Source: Breviolum minutum Mf 1.05b.01 (taxonomy: Eukaryota > Sar > Dinophyceae > Suessiales > Symbiodiniaceae). From it: a stretch of DNA of 64,000 bases. Position numbers and translations under genes: made by a program. Positions 35,901-46,260 of this stretch are shown piece by piece (position 1 is the stretch's first letter; each line of letters begins with the position of its first letter). Under the pieces are notes generated by a model, which worked only from the letters and a program-made list of their open reading frames with translations, did no database searches and was not told the origin of the DNA. The stretch is taken from the NCBI GenBank assembly GCA_000507305.1, contig DF239949.1:4776-68775 (forward strand). Reading direction: 5' to 3'.

Positions 35901-38900
35901 CTGGCTGCCAAGAGATTTGGACCAAATTTCTCCTGCAAAAAGTGTCACAGTCATCCAAAGTTGTGCTGACATCATGTCACTCAAGCGAATGTCATCACCC
36001 CTGCTGTGTGCCTGTGTCTGATGCCAAAAGTGTAGTGCACGTGGCCACTCAAAGAACTTGCAGCTGTTGATTAAGGCCACATAAGTCAAAGGTGTGGGCT
36101 GAAGCTTTCTTGCAAGCATACCTGAAAGGCACCCACAAACGAAACAAAGGGAAACTTCCCTGCTGTTGATTTGTCTGCTGATTCTTCCAGGAGAAAAAAA
36201 CATGCCATGCCATGCCGTTGGTCGATCATCCCAAGTGCCAAGAGAGACGGACCCCCAGCTCAGCTTTCATTTCATAAAGAAAAAAAGCATCCAGAATCAT
36301 CCTACATCTTCAAGACCCCCAACCTCATCCTGACCCCATACCCTGTTCAGTGCCATGATTCATTTCAAGAGATCCTGGGCAACTTGCCAATGCACAGCAT
36401 TCATGCACGAGTTGAAGGCTGCAACATCCTCAGTTCCCATCCTGTTCCAATGGCTTCGACAAAGACCCTTGGCCAGTAGTAAATACTATGAGTCAACGGG
36501 AATGGAAGTGCTCTAAATTTGTAAGTCGAGTCGAGTTGCAAATTTAGAGTCAAAGGTAAGAATTGCCAGAGCTATGCTTATCACTTACAACAATATAAGG
36601 TGCCAAAGAGATTTCCAAAATCCACCTCTATGGCTTTTGGCCCAACAAACATGTACATTTGCAATTTACAACTATGCAATAAGTGTAGGAGCAGACTGAC
36701 CTCACAGAACGTATATACAGGCAACCGCATCATCTCAATCATCTCAAGTTTTGCCCAGCTGCTGGAGCAATTCCAGAACCGTCCATCGTCCAGAACAGCT
36801 CCAATGATTCCTGCCAACGCTCACCTGACATACAGAGCTCCGAACAAAGCTTTCCCATCTGAAATGGATTCATCATGTACATTCATCTACAAAAATATAC
36901 AATGTCATACAATACTATTAAAAGAATCATGAAAATATACAAAATAGACATTTGTATACATTTGTAATATGTGGTAGGTTTTTTGGTGCTTTGGATCTTT
37001 CAAATCTGCATCTGTCAGACCCTGCGTGAGGCGCATGGCTATGAGGCCAGTGCCATCCGTGCATCCAGAAATCGGCGCAGTTTAGCAAGTTGGCAACCGT
37101 CAGTCTTGTGGTGACACCATACATGACATGTTCATGTGTCCAAACCAGAAGTGTATGCCATGTGTGGGTTTTCAAATGGATAAATGATGATAAACGATAA
37201 TAAGTGCCAAAATTCGTCACAAATTCCAAACATTCATCATTCCATCATCTTCCTTCGGTGAATCACACGACCAAAAATACCAAGATGGAAACTGACGACG
37301 GCGTTGAAGCATTTTTCTACCACCTTCGCAAGAAGACATCGCTGCCATGTAGCTGAGTATGCTACGCCGGATCCTGAGCGTAGCAGCCGTCAGAAGCGAA
37401 TAGAATGATTTCACCCTCCAAGCACCTCCGGACAAGGTATTTGGACCCTAAAAAACATGCCTGAAACGCCTTCTGAGCAGGTATTTGGACGTCTAGGGAA
37501 TAGATGAAAACATTTGAATACGGAAAAAGACACCCAAAATACGATGTCTAGCTTTTTTCCAGCATGTTTGAACCATCTATGAATCATGATGAATCATGAT
37601 GAATCATGATGAATCCATAACTTTCAACTGGCTTCATAAACTCTTCCTTTCAAACATTCGCTGATCCAAAAAGATACAAGTCACAAAGACTTAGCCATCA
37701 AGTCCAATAGGTTCATCGCCAGTGGCCACTGCTTGCCTTTCTACGGCTGCCAAGGAATGGAAAATCTGTACACCTCCGAAGTTTACGTTTTGCCCCTGAA
37801 CAATGATGGTTGGAATATTAGTTTCCTTTTGGGATGGTAAATTTTCAGGGGCTATCTTGAACTTCCAGGGAGTAACCACAATCATCATGTTGAACATCTA
37901 CCGAGCTTTGAAATAGCAGTGTCTGACATGTGTGCAGCATGATGAAACACAAGCTGCAATGGTTGCCTTTCCCACAAGCTGCAATGCACGAGTTGAAGGT
38001 TGATGTTGTTGCCGTCACAGCACCTCGAGGACGGACGGGTGAAAAAAATCCACCAAGCGACCAAAGCAATCGTTGCACTTCTTGCCATGAATCCTTTGCA
38101 TTACAATAGAAAAAAGAAACCAACAGTGTCCAACAGCAACAAATCTCTTGCTGGAAGAAACCAACAAATAGGCAGCAACTTGTCCAAACAACCACAAATC
38201 ATGGTACAGTAAATGCCAACTCAAAATTGATTAATTTTCAATGCTGCAAAATTACCGACATGTGTCTCCAGTCATCTTTCCTGTTTTTACTTGTCGCCTT
38301 TTTCTGCAAGTACATTCTCACAGCCTTGAACCAAGCCACCCAGCTGCTGTTGCCGCTGTTGCTCTGTAAAGAGATGCAGAGCCGTCTCCCACACGTCACC
38401 CTTCCTTGGCGCCAAGAGGGATGATGCACTCTGGACTCTGGAACACTTGTGATTTCCCGAAAATTACTAGTTGTGTCACTACCAAATTTGCAAAGGGGAA
38501 GTCACCTTCGATTGATTCCATCATGGATATGCTGTGGCTAATTAATAGAATCATATGATAATATGTCAAGCCCTCATTTAATAACGTACATTTAAGGACG
38601 TACATGTTCAAATGGTCCATTTTCATGGCCAACTCTGTTTGTCTGCCTAACCGGAGGACAATATAAAACTACTGTAGATCCGGTCAAAGTCTTTTAATGT
38701 CACCATATTTCACCAACCAGGAATCCGCCCTGAAAATATCCAGAACTCACCACCATACAAGTTACCCCCCTTCTGGGTGCAAACTCACTGAATTAAAGGA
38801 AAAAAACCTCACCTGACTTAAAAGAACCTATCATTTTGGAGTGTCCAATCCTCAATTTTCAGAAGTCCGAAACCTTCCCGATCATCGGCCCTGCCATTGG

Positions 38901-41819
38901 CGGAAATGGTTCGAGTCTCTCGCAGGCATTCATGCAAGTGTTGAAGCTGATGATATCTGCTTTCAACTCCTGCAGCCGTTTGACCAACGAGATAAACGCG
39001 GTATGGGATTTTACAACCAAAAGGTGGGAGGTAGCACTTTTATCTTTTTTGGCACTAGGGGTTGCGCTGAGCAATCCCAGTTCTGGGAGATGGCAAAGTG
39101 CACACAATGCTGCAATATATATATATATATACATATCATCATATATCACCGTGGAACAACTCCTGAGCTGCCAGTGTTGAAAGACACCTCAAAGCTTCTT
39201 GCCATTCTGCAGCCTGCCACCCGAATGCGAAACAAAAACTGATTCCTTCATGACTTTGAATATGTAGGGTATTATTAGGGGCAGGCCTGAGGGTATATAC
39301 CTGCCTGGGTTTCTCTCAAAAACAAGAATCTTAAACAGTCCTTTAATTGTCCATACTCCTTAGATAGCAATGAGAACTTTACCAAAGCTTTGCTAAGCTC
39401 AAGAACAGAATTTTTGGGGCGCATTTGGCAACACAGTTGTGAATGCCACTCGGATTTTCAAAGCCGAAACTGCCTAACAAGTTTGTGCAATGGTGCCATT
39501 TGAAGCATTCAATGTGGCTACCATCATTTCGTATAGCAAATGAAACATGTCATGTATGACAAATCTGTATACGATTGCATACGTATACGTGTAAAGGAAG
39601 TACAAGTCCAGAAATATGATTGCGGATCAAAAATAAAACCCAGGAAACACTCAGGACATCCACACACTTCTTCCAAGTGTTCAATGTACATGGCACAACT
39701 CCCATCCATCTCAACAATGCCTTGGCACAAGCCCTCATCAAACTATTGTAGGTGATCAAATCAGCGCTACTTCCATAATCCTCACAGGGGTGGAACCAAA
39801 CAGGGTCACGCAAATCTAAGCATTTGGAGCTCAGCAAAGCCAGGTTTAGCACTTCCTTTCTTTAAGTATAAGTAAATAACATATACATTTGTATAATTAA
39901 ATAGATGCCCAACAAAACATGTATGTGACATAATGTATATATATATATTCTATACGTATGTGCACACCTTTCCAACTTGATGTCCTGCATCTGTCTCAGC
40001 AAATGAAAACCAATCTGCCAGTCACATGCAGCAATGCACGAGTTCCAGCTGGTTGTGTCCACTTCCACCTGCAGGACAATGACGACAGTGACGATGAGCA
40101 CCGCCACCGCGACAACAGAAAGAACATGAATATGAAAATGAATATGAATATGAAAAAAAACATGAATGAATAGAATGTGCAGGGACAATCGCATAAGATA
40201 AACAAAGTAGAATGCTGAGTGATGACTCCTGAAAGTACATCCAACCACTAAACTTATGAAGACAAAGTCCATCATCAATTTGCTTGTACGTGGGTAGGTC
40301 CACGTAGTACGCACTACACACATATGCAACTATATATATATAAATAAGTATCTATACCAGCTTCCATGCTGCTTCTATCAACCTTCTACTGCAAGCCCAA
40401 AATGCTCATTTGAGTCCTTAAAAAATGGGCATATTTTCAAATCAATGGCCACTGGTATTACATCCCTCTAATGTCTTGCAGTAATCTGTCATCCACCAAA
40501 GCCGTAGCCCCAAGATTTACGACTAAGCACCTCTCGATGTGCAAAAACTGCCAAGGCTTCTTTCCAAGCACTGGCTTTGCTACACGCATCTAGGCATGCA
40601 TTGAGATGTACCAAATTTGGAGAGACCTTAGAACCTCGGATCTCACGAGGAAAACCACCAAACTGTTGGGGGAAAATGGTGGGTCGATGACCGACCTTCT
40701 GGTTTCGCACTGTTTCTTTTCTTTCAGCATCATGTTGTTTTTGATGTTAATTTTTTTAAACCACATTTGATCATCTCACCAACAGCTTCTCTCACAGCTT
40801 TGGTGGCTGATAGGTCACAGTATCTAAACAAACACATCTTCTGTCAAATGGGTAAGGCCCCAAGCATACCGTGAAATGCTCTGCAGCGAAAGGGGTCAAA
40901 CTAGAAGCTACAAACAAATAACATGCTACATCCTACATTATCCTAATGTACCCAGCGCTTGAAGCAAACTGTGGAAACATTGAAAAGAACACACTTTCAA
41001 GCAACCAATAATGAATGTTTTTCAAAGAAATTCACGAATCAAAACATACCCATTCGTTCCGTGCATTTTTTTTGTCGGGGTTGTTCGGCTGTTCCTGGTG
41101 CACAACCAATCCAACAAACTCAACCGTTGGAGAAAGGCACTCCTCATGCTCTGGAGGACCTTAACTTGGTCGATGGTCGTATCTTCACCCCTACGAATCA
41201 CGGCAAAGATGATAGGATACTGCAGATTGGTGTGTAAACATGATGATCATCATAAAATTCTGCAAACTTTCTGGTCAAGTGTATATTCCACCATGCAAAT
41301 TCAAGCATGTCTTTAGCAAATTTAGCAAATTAGGTAACAAGAATCTGGTTGCCTGAGCAAAGACATGCGAGAAAGAGTGATTCTTGTGGTAACTATGAAC
41401 GATCAGGAACACACAAATGCATGAATCAAAAATAAAAAGCAGAAATGCGACAAATAAAAGCAGAAGTAAAAGTAGCACCACAATGCAAGCACATGCATTT
41501 TAAAAGGACAATCTCCCTGGTTGCCCAGTATGTGCAATAAACCACTCGAAGTAGCCCCAGAACCAGTTAGCTCCAGGTAGTTGTTTATTTGAAAGAGACT
41601 GGTATAAGGCTCCACCAGCCACTTGAACCTCCCCAGAACAACCCTGACATGTGACGTGTTGAGCTTGCTGCCATTGGCCTTGTTTAGCACATGCACTCAC
41701 TGCCACACCGTAGTGAAACCTGGGAGATTCGCGGTAGTTTGGAATTGCTCCAGTGACAGTGAGGCATGTTGCCTTCCAAGGAACTCATTGGGCTGAACAC
41801 TGAGATTCTGCAGCTCTTC
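28526..41819 (-). CDS. pentatricopeptide repeat (PPR) protein, many exons
   Basis: PPR proteins bind RNA in organelles through tandem helix pairs of about 35 residues. The minus strand here has at least 25 exons carrying PPR signatures, listed separately: helix A of the form (D)xxSFN-x-C-x-x-A-C and helix B of the form W-Q-x-A-L-x-L-L. The best ones are at 41719, 40626-40531, 40068-39968, 39769, 39213-39163, 38969-38895, 37.4, 36.1, 35.9 and 30.6 kb. Several neighbouring exons join in phase (41819-41785 to 41719; 39213-39163 to 38969-38895). The array continues toward the methyltransferase with no recognised stop, so a fused protein is possible. It may equally be two or more genes. The start was not found. 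Confidence 0.8.
28920..28990 (-). CDS. PPR exon, helix B
   Basis: TTCACAG acceptor, VLNLWPLLQELQWPFGLKI. It follows the helix A exon at 29.14-29.27 kb in the expected order. Confidence 0.6.
29140..29250 (-). CDS. PPR exon, helix A
   Basis: DASCCGALLKACEGGGRWRE then ATG. This is the canonical A-L-x-x-A-C-E-G-G-x-W pattern of dinoflagellate PPR repeats. Confidence 0.65.
29420..29700 (-). CDS. non-PPR exon inside the array
   Basis: A long open frame contains ISYEDVALFHDGYWEKFRLL, LPKMRILHTPEDERLEAE and VDALSLFFQLESSQVRDVFD. Composition is clearly protein-like but not PPR; it may be a spacer domain. Boundaries are approximate. Confidence 0.5.
29873..29931. repeat. (GAT)n microsatellite
   Basis: About nineteen uninterrupted GAT triplets, presumed intronic. 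Confidence 0.9.
30450..30595 (-). CDS. PPR exon spanning two repeats
   Basis: GPKASAVQLLNDMSTQQVKP, then PDFCRSSVMSAAVKSHEW: helix B, the loop with the usual V-x-P, and the next helix A. Confidence 0.7.
31075..31145 (-). CDS. PPR exon, helix A
   Basis: AG|GT acceptor, AILSACERARAWAAR, the typical S-A-C-E-R-x-x-x-W pattern. Confidence 0.6.
31502..31597. repeat. MITE-like repeat, family D copy
   Basis: TAGGGAACTGACCTATCCCA on the left is mirrored by GGGATATGTTATTTCCCAGC on the right. Related copies are at 34403 and 56790. Confidence 0.65.
31630..31735 (-). CDS. PPR-like exon
   Basis: CAG acceptor then ALNLLSGGAECQDTYAWSVL and DR. A helix B like start (A-L-N-L-L) and then a helix A like segment. 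Confidence 0.45.
32060..32110 (-). CDS. PPR-like exon
   Basis: AALAVCAAESWQIE is short but has the A-x-x-x-C-A-x-x-x-W-Q spacing of PPR helix A into helix B. Confidence 0.4.
32530..32595 (-). CDS. PPR exon, helix B
   Basis: AAGAG acceptor, DWEVAIHILEEIGGPA, the W-x-x-A-x-x-x-L-x-E-x pattern. Confidence 0.55.
32880..32960 (-). CDS. PPR exon
   Basis: VSACETQGGQDLQWDSLEQI then ED. V-S-A-C-E-T-x-G-x-x-x-x-W is a PPR helix A to helix B transition. Confidence 0.55.
32972..33080. repeat. MITE-like repeat, family C copy
   Basis: TTACACCCCCGAAAACTAAT at the left end is close to the 21608 copy. The right end has decayed. Confidence 0.55.
33135..33215 (-). CDS. PPR-like exon
   Basis: QFERTVTQATLEAAIAALRG then PQQ, a T-x-x-A-A-I-A-A-L helix A pattern. 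Confidence 0.5.
33225..33365. repeat. Symbiodinium-type repeat (FPKIGVPPNGW)
   Basis: Minus-strand translation gives VFPKIGVPQNGWFIMENP and KMDDLGGKP. I recall this as a recurrent translated repeat in Symbiodinium gene models; this memory was not checked. At the DNA level it has internal copies of CCATTTT and GGGTTTTCC. Confidence 0.6.
34030..34150 (-). CDS. PPR-like exons
   Basis: INSVVLVAQACVKKHLFEA (helix A like) and, in another frame after a GCAG, LAEMQQEFHVPRAFRQ (helix B and loop). They are probably two close exons. Confidence 0.45.
34240..34370 (-). CDS. PPR exon
   Basis: DAMTYNSCIYALSQGTDDVG then ISIERFYKEHRP. M-T-Y-N-S-C-I-Y-A-L is a clear helix A. Confidence 0.65.
34403..34498. 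repeat. MITE-like repeat, family D, intact copy
   Basis: TACCCTCCAGGGAACTAACA and its inverse ending CCCTGGAGGGTA make terminal repeats of about 26 bases. It sits between two PPR exons. Confidence 0.8.
34870..34965 (-). CDS. PPR exon
   Basis: PDSFSYNCVAARCGWQQTLE then LWRNAEE, with helix A (F-S-Y-N) running into helix B (W-Q-Q-T-L-E-L-W). Confidence 0.65.
35325..35405 (-). CDS. PPR exon
   Basis: LISSLPEDSEGLALQLLSEM then WRQQARPS, with a good helix B (G-L-A-L-Q-L-L-S-E-M). Confidence 0.6.
35825..35943 (-). CDS. PPR exon, full repeat
   Basis: CTGCAG or GCAG acceptor, EKFGPNLLAASACINACEKS, then GAWQSALEVFWK. A-C-I-N-A-C-E-K-S-G..W-Q-x-A-L-x-V-F is a textbook dinoflagellate PPR. Confidence 0.75.
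36010..36120 (-). CDS. PPR exon, full repeat
   Basis: KLQPTPLTYVALINSCKFFE then WPRALHFWHQTQAHS. Confidence 0.75.
36362..36436 (-). CDS. PPR exon
   Basis: DVAAFNSCMNAVHWQVAQDL, with A-F-N-S-C-M-N-A as helix A. Confidence 0.65.
36511..36549. other. short perfect hairpin
   Basis: CTCTAAATTTG and its inverse CAAATTTAGAG flank GTCGAGTCGAG. It lies in an intron of the PPR array. Function unknown. Confidence 0.6.
36750..36828 (-). CDS. PPR exon, helix B
   Basis: CAG acceptor, ERWQESLELFWTMDGSGIAP then A. Confidence 0.65.
37330..37435 (-). CDS. PPR exon
   Basis: GAWRVKSFYSLLTAATLRIR then RSILSYMAAMSSCEGG, a helix B followed by a helix A with S-Y-M-A-A-M-S-S-C-E. Confidence 0.65.
37960..38025 (-). 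CDS. PPR exon, helix A
   Basis: CTCGAG acceptor, AVTATTSTFNSCIAACGKGN. S-T-F-N-S-C-I-A-A-C-G-K-G is canonical. Confidence 0.7.
38043..38100 (-). CDS. PPR exon, helix B
   Basis: KDSWQEVQRLLWSLGG, directly upstream of the helix A exon at 37.96 kb. Confidence 0.6.
38300..38402 (-). CDS. PPR exon, helix B
   Basis: GAAG acceptor, GDVWETALHLFTEQQRQQQL then GGLVQGCENVLA. Confidence 0.6.
38895..38969 (-). CDS. PPR exon, helix A
   Basis: CTGCAG acceptor, ELKADIISFNTCMNACERLE then PFPPM, GC donor. 75 bases, phase 0 at both ends. Confidence 0.8.
39163..39213 (-). CDS. PPR exon, helix B
   Basis: GGCAG acceptor, AAEWQEALRCLSTLAAQ. The natural junction to 38969 uses a GA donor (CAG|GAGTTG). 51 bases. 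Confidence 0.7.
39715..39769 (-). CDS. PPR exon, helix A
   Basis: GGAAG acceptor, SADLITYNSLMRACAKALL. It joins the 39968 exon in phase (..DIKLE-S-SADLITYN). Confidence 0.7.
39968..40068 (-). CDS. PPR exon, full repeat
   Basis: CTGCAG acceptor, VEVDTTSWNSCIAACDWQIG then FHLLRQMQDIKLE, GTGTG donor. 101 bases. Confidence 0.8.
40531..40626 (-). CDS. PPR exon, full repeat
   Basis: TCTAAG acceptor, VSPNLVHLNACLDACSKASA then WKEALAVFAHRE, GT donor. Exactly 32 codons. Confidence 0.85.
41650..41719 (-). CDS. PPR exon, helix A
   Basis: CCCAG acceptor, FHYGVAVSACAKQGQWQQAQ then H. V-S-A-C-A-K-x-G-Q-W-Q-Q-A is the textbook motif. The 5' phase matches the exon at 41785-41819. Confidence 0.8.
41785..41819 (-). 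CDS. PPR 35-base micro-exon
   Basis: TTGAAG acceptor, EELQNLSVQPN plus two bases, GT donor. It gives the loop V-Q-P-N that precedes helix A, and splices in phase to 41719. Confidence 0.7.
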
Positions 41820-42189
41820 CTTCAAGCAAGGGAAACAAGTTGTAAGTGTTTATTATGCAAAACAAGAATGGGCAAAAGATGGAAAAGAAAAAACATGTCT
41901 AATCATGCTAGGTTTTGAAATTCTTCTGGATCCGACGGTTGCCGAGTACTCAAGTCTCGACTCACAGACCAAGAAATGTTTGAAAAAAAACCTGCTGGTA
42001 TCAAAGCATGCCCCCCCTTTCCTGCCATATTCATGGAAGAGGATTCCGATATATGATCCTCTTTTAATGTGGAATTGCAGGTGTTCCATAGTTTTCAATA
42101 CTTATTTCCTGTGGTTTTGTTGGGCATCGCATGTTCCACTTAGGCTTTTATGACCATGTTGGATGCTGACTGCCCACCACTTCAACTCT

Positions 42190-42300
42190 GCCAGGCGTCA
42201 ATGACACTCAACCTTGGATCCACACGACCCGCAATGGACATGGAGGTCAGGTAGCAGTTGGCACTAAGAATCTTCAACCTACTGGCTGTTGCCATAGGAT
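42190..42300 (-). CDS. exon candidate, unrecognised
   Basis: TASRLKILSANCYLTSMSIA then GRVDPRLSVIDAWQS is open and protein-like, and not PPR. It may be an N-terminal exon of the PPR gene or a separate gene. Confidence 0.45.
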
Positions 42301-42679
42301 ATCGAGCGAAATCTACAGAATTTGTACTTATGATCACATATGATAAAATATGTGTACGCTAAAAACAGGATTGGTATTGTGAATCCACAAGATCAACTTG
42401 TAGCATCTTACTTGTAGCATGAAAAATTGTGATGAAATATTGAATCAACCTGCTCCTAGCCTGATGCATGCCTGTCAATGACCTGCGACAAGCACACTTT
42501 AAACAGCACCGGGAAACCGCATTACTTTCGTTTCTAGACTTTTATTCCCAGAAACCAGAAACATTGGTTGTCGGCTGTGCGACCCGTTTCCAAAGAACTG
42601 TCAACCATTTCAGAGCCTGTCCCAAGGCCCACACTTTGTAGAGTCTAGAGGACACTCAGCAGACTTGCCAATGGATTCC

Positions 42680-42830
42680 CAAAATCTTGCATCTTGTGGC
42701 ATGTGTTTTCAAACAGGCGATGCTGCCAAGTTGCAAGACTGGCAAGTTGTTCCGAAGCTGTTGCAAAACTTTGGTCAGTAAAATGGGTTCTTTGAGAAGT
42801 GCTCTGTAATGATGAAGCTCCTAGCACCAG
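42680..42830 (-). CDS. exon candidate, unrecognised
   Basis: HFTDQSFATASEQLASLATW then QHRLFENTCHKMQDFGNPLA in one open frame. Boundaries approximate. Confidence 0.35.
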
Positions 42831-43209
42831 CAAACCAACAAACAAGTTGCCATGGACACATGGTCGACCGTCCAGGATGAATATCAAGTTTTAGGCACCT
42901 TTGGCCACCCTAAACCCTCAATTGTCGTTCGCCCAAATACGATGAGGGCTATAGCCATCATTTCATTTATTTGCTGATATACTCTTATTTTCTTTAATGA
43001 ACTGGGCAAAAACAAAACATAAAACTATTTCTCTCTTTCTCCATCGCCGTCTCAATGAGTCCAGCCGGTGGCTGAAGGCGAGCCAAATGCCCGAATAGTT
43101 TTATGCGTGACAATTTTGACAAGAGATATTGTTCTGATTCCATTGATACATGACACAAATCACGGAACCTAAGAGGCCTAATTTTCAATCGCCTTCAATG
43201 CAGAGTCTT

Positions 43210-43308
43210 CTTACAGGCCCATTAGCCTCAATCCAACTTCAAACCCCAAATCTTGTGGAGGGGCCATGGCATGATACCCCGCACCCAACGCGCCTCTGGT
43301 ACCTGCGA
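43210..43308 (-). CDS. exon candidate, unrecognised
   Basis: CGCAG acceptor, GTRGALGAGYHAMAPPQDLG then FEVGLRLMGL. GC-rich with a good acceptor. Confidence 0.45.
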
Positions 43309-43739
43309 AGGCGTAAGCACCTTTTTTGGCGAAAACAGGCCGGAAATTTGAACAAGTCGCCCGGTCTGCGAAACTCAGTCTGAATTGTGGGAAATTCAAT
43401 GATTCCAAGCCAACCTTTAAAACAAAAAACATGCAAAAAGGTCGTTTTCTAAATCTGGAAAAGAACATCCTAATTTTGGGATACAGTTGCGTTAGGTCGC
43501 TAAACTTATGTGCAAAGGTTTGTGCACTCAACTTCAAGTATCAAATTGGACGAAGAATCATTTCCCGACCCAAGATACCCGCAGGTGTTTGCCAACATCC
43601 ATGGCTTCTTACCTCAAATCTCATGGCTTTTTGTTTCCCAATTCCGAAGCTTGATCTGACGAGGTTTGTCATCAAACCATGACCCTACCGTGATGTTGGG
43701 TGCTGCGATGGTGCTAGAGGTTTGAGATGTATTAACTTA

Positions 43740-45205
43740 TATATATATATATATGTTCACTTGTTTCGAGAGATCATTGTCATTCTCACTGTTGAAAAAT
43801 AAAGGTTACTGTAACCATTGATATACCATTGATCTTTTCTACTTATCTGGAACCACAAGTCATGATGTCAGCAGCAGTGGCCCTGAGGGTAAGTGGCTTC
43901 CCAAAGTTCGCTGAGCTCTTCCATTGGATTCTTCAATGATTACCAATGATTACGGGTGGAACACCAGTTCAACAAGGACCCTATGAATATCCATGAATCA
44001 TGCGACAATCTCTTAATGCATGCCGCAAGTTCTTTTTATGCCGACCTCGATGCGTCTGTAGGAATTGGCCTTCTTTGTACACGCCAAGTTCCTAGGAATG
44101 CTCTTTGAGATATGTCAAACCTCTGGGGAATTAAGTGCATTTATTCCTGGATGATTCAAATGATCCCCCATTAGTACAAGTGATTTCACGGTGCCTAGTG
44201 GCAAGCAGTGGTTCTTGTGTTCTGTTCACATGCAACAGGACATCAATCTTTGTTCCATCCCCAATTTGCCCGATCAACAACGAAGAGCCAAGGAATACAT
44301 TAATTCAGAAACAAAATCAAACTTCGACAGGTAGATGGACCAAACTCGTTCATTTCATTACATTTCATTTTCTAAGAGTCAGGATCCTTTCAACCTGTCT
44401 CTATCGGCACATTTTTGGTGAGACCGACCCGACCTACTTGACCTAACGTTTCGATGCCATGGAGTCGCGCCTGGCATTTGTGCCGCCACATCCGGACGCA
44501 ATTGACAATGCCAATATTATATACATATATGCACGTATTACAAACGGCATGTCAATGTATACTAGTTTTTCTAAGCTCCTATGCTGGCAGCTAAGCACCT
44601 AGATTCATTGACCATAGAGGTGGATATGCATATGTGTTTTAGTATACAGTGAATGTGAATATATCATGTATGTGTACTAATCCAATACATCAAATCCATC
44701 AAATCACCCACCATATCATTCACCAAGAAACATCACATGCATAAACCCATTTCCAGTAAAACTCATCCTTCGTAACCTTCTTATCATTCTCCATCTCCAT
44801 GTTTCCATCCATCATATGGCTCATTAAAAGGAAAAATCATCCCAACTTTCATTTCATCCGTGGTCCCTATCATATCATCATCATTTGAACTATGAACAAA
44901 TGCCTCCTCATATAGAAAATAGGTATTGAAATGTGTGATACAGTGATTTGGTTTGAAAAAAACAAAGATATACAGGAACAAATTCAACGAGTCTAGTAGT
45001 CTGTTTGTAAATCAATATCTTTATATCGTATGTGTCGAAGTATCAATCTGAATTCAGTATAAGGTCATCAAAGTAGTGTTCATTTTGTTTGCAATTCGAA
45101 AAACATTGCAGGACTTCTAATGCGCCAAGCTTTACTTTTTGGAGTGTATTGAACGGTGTAGGGGAATTGGGGGTCTCACTTTTGGGAGTCCTGGAATTTC
45201 CCTCG
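43740..45205. other. no gene recognised
   Basis: AT-rich sequence with ATAT microsatellites. No supported exon. Confidence 0.4.
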
Positions 45206-45210
45206 AAGCC

Positions 45211-45400
45211 TCAATCGTGCATTTTGATTTTTTCAAGTTGTTGTTCAATGCATTCTACCAGTTGATATGCTTTTGAAGGAATATTACGGTGCATTGACTT
45301 CCATTGAATGAATTTGTAGTTGCAAAAAGACCTGCCAAGTATCATAGCTTCCATGGCTTTGGTGAAACCCCTCTCCGATAAAGGGTGAAAAACGCAGACT
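45211..45400 (-). CDS. exon candidate, unrecognised
   Basis: HPLSERGFTKAMEAMILGRS and IPSKAYQLVECIEQQLEKIK in one frame that ends in a stop. It could be a terminal exon. Confidence 0.4.
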
Positions 45401-45921
45401 GACAAACACCCTTAATCACAGTCGCAGTTACCACAGCTATACTCATTGAAGTGCTGGTGTTCTTGACCTGGCGCGTTCTTGGTGGATGACATGCATCTGT
45501 TCTTGATGATTGAGACGGCCAGGGGGGTTCGGGGTTTTTTCGAAGGCCGCAAAACTCAACAGGAAAAACACATCAAGTCATCAAGGTCATATGCTGTCCT
45601 TTTGCAGGCGGACATCGATCGCCAAGCTTGCAAGGGGTAAAAGGACGACTCAAAATGAGTCATAATTCAAAGAGCAAAAGAAAAATAAGCAATTGAGGCT
45701 GTGCCGCGAAGGAATGGGCCATTGACACCATTTCCAGCCATGAGAAATGGAAGAAGCAAAGCCCATTCAAGAGTCTGCAGGGAAACATGCCATCGGCATC
45801 ATTGGCATCATTGGCGTAGCGGAACTAACTATATACAGAAAATCATCATGTCATGCAAGACATGTCACATTTAATCACCCTACACCTTGACCAGAGTCAG
45901 CGCTTGAGGATTGAATAACCA

Positions 45922-46030
45922 ATCCTGACCATCTGGAAAGTTCACCAGTTCACCCTAACAGCATGGCCATGGAGCTTTGTTCAAAGGTTCTTGGCCATGC
46001 TGTTAGGGTGAAGTTTCCAGATGATCAGGA
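45922..46030. repeat. long imperfect inverted repeat
   Basis: Left arm TCCTGACCATCTGGAAA..TTCACCCTAACAGCATGGCC; right arm is its inverse, starting GGCCATGCTGTTAGGGTGAA and ending CCAGATGATCAGGA. Arms are about 42 bases and the left one carries an extra TTCACCAG. It does not match MITE families A-F and sits at the 3' end of the ORF at 46.03-46.26 kb. Confidence 0.8.
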
Positions 46031-46260
46031 ACCCTGAAGAGCTGTCGCTCGACTTCTCAGAATGGCCATCATGTCCATGTCAATCCGGATGCCCGCAAGG
46101 TTGAAGAGCTTGCCAGGGTTCCATTCTCCATGGCCTTCAGCAAGCTCAGCATCACCTTGCGAGAACTCACTCTCTCGATTCTTCTTGAGCAAGTGAGACA
46201 AGAGGTCCAGCTTCACCTTGCAATCCTTGGATAACATCTCCTCAATCTCCTCCAGCTTTG
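46025..46260 (-). CDS. intact terminal ORF, unrecognised
   Basis: The frame contains GAKLEEIEEMLSKDCKVKLD, LLSHLLKKNRESEFSQGDAE and FNLAGIRIDMDMMAILRSRA and ends in TGA. It is the longest uninterrupted protein-like segment of this area, and the charged helices suggest a coiled coil. It lies downstream of a possible spliced-leader relic, so it may be a retroposed copy. Confidence 0.5.

Noticed and set aside
43040..43140. FGHLARLQPPAGLIETAMEK, reminiscent of the region after a retroelement reverse transcriptase
   Set aside because: Too short, no reverse transcriptase motifs nearby, and two other frames are equally open.
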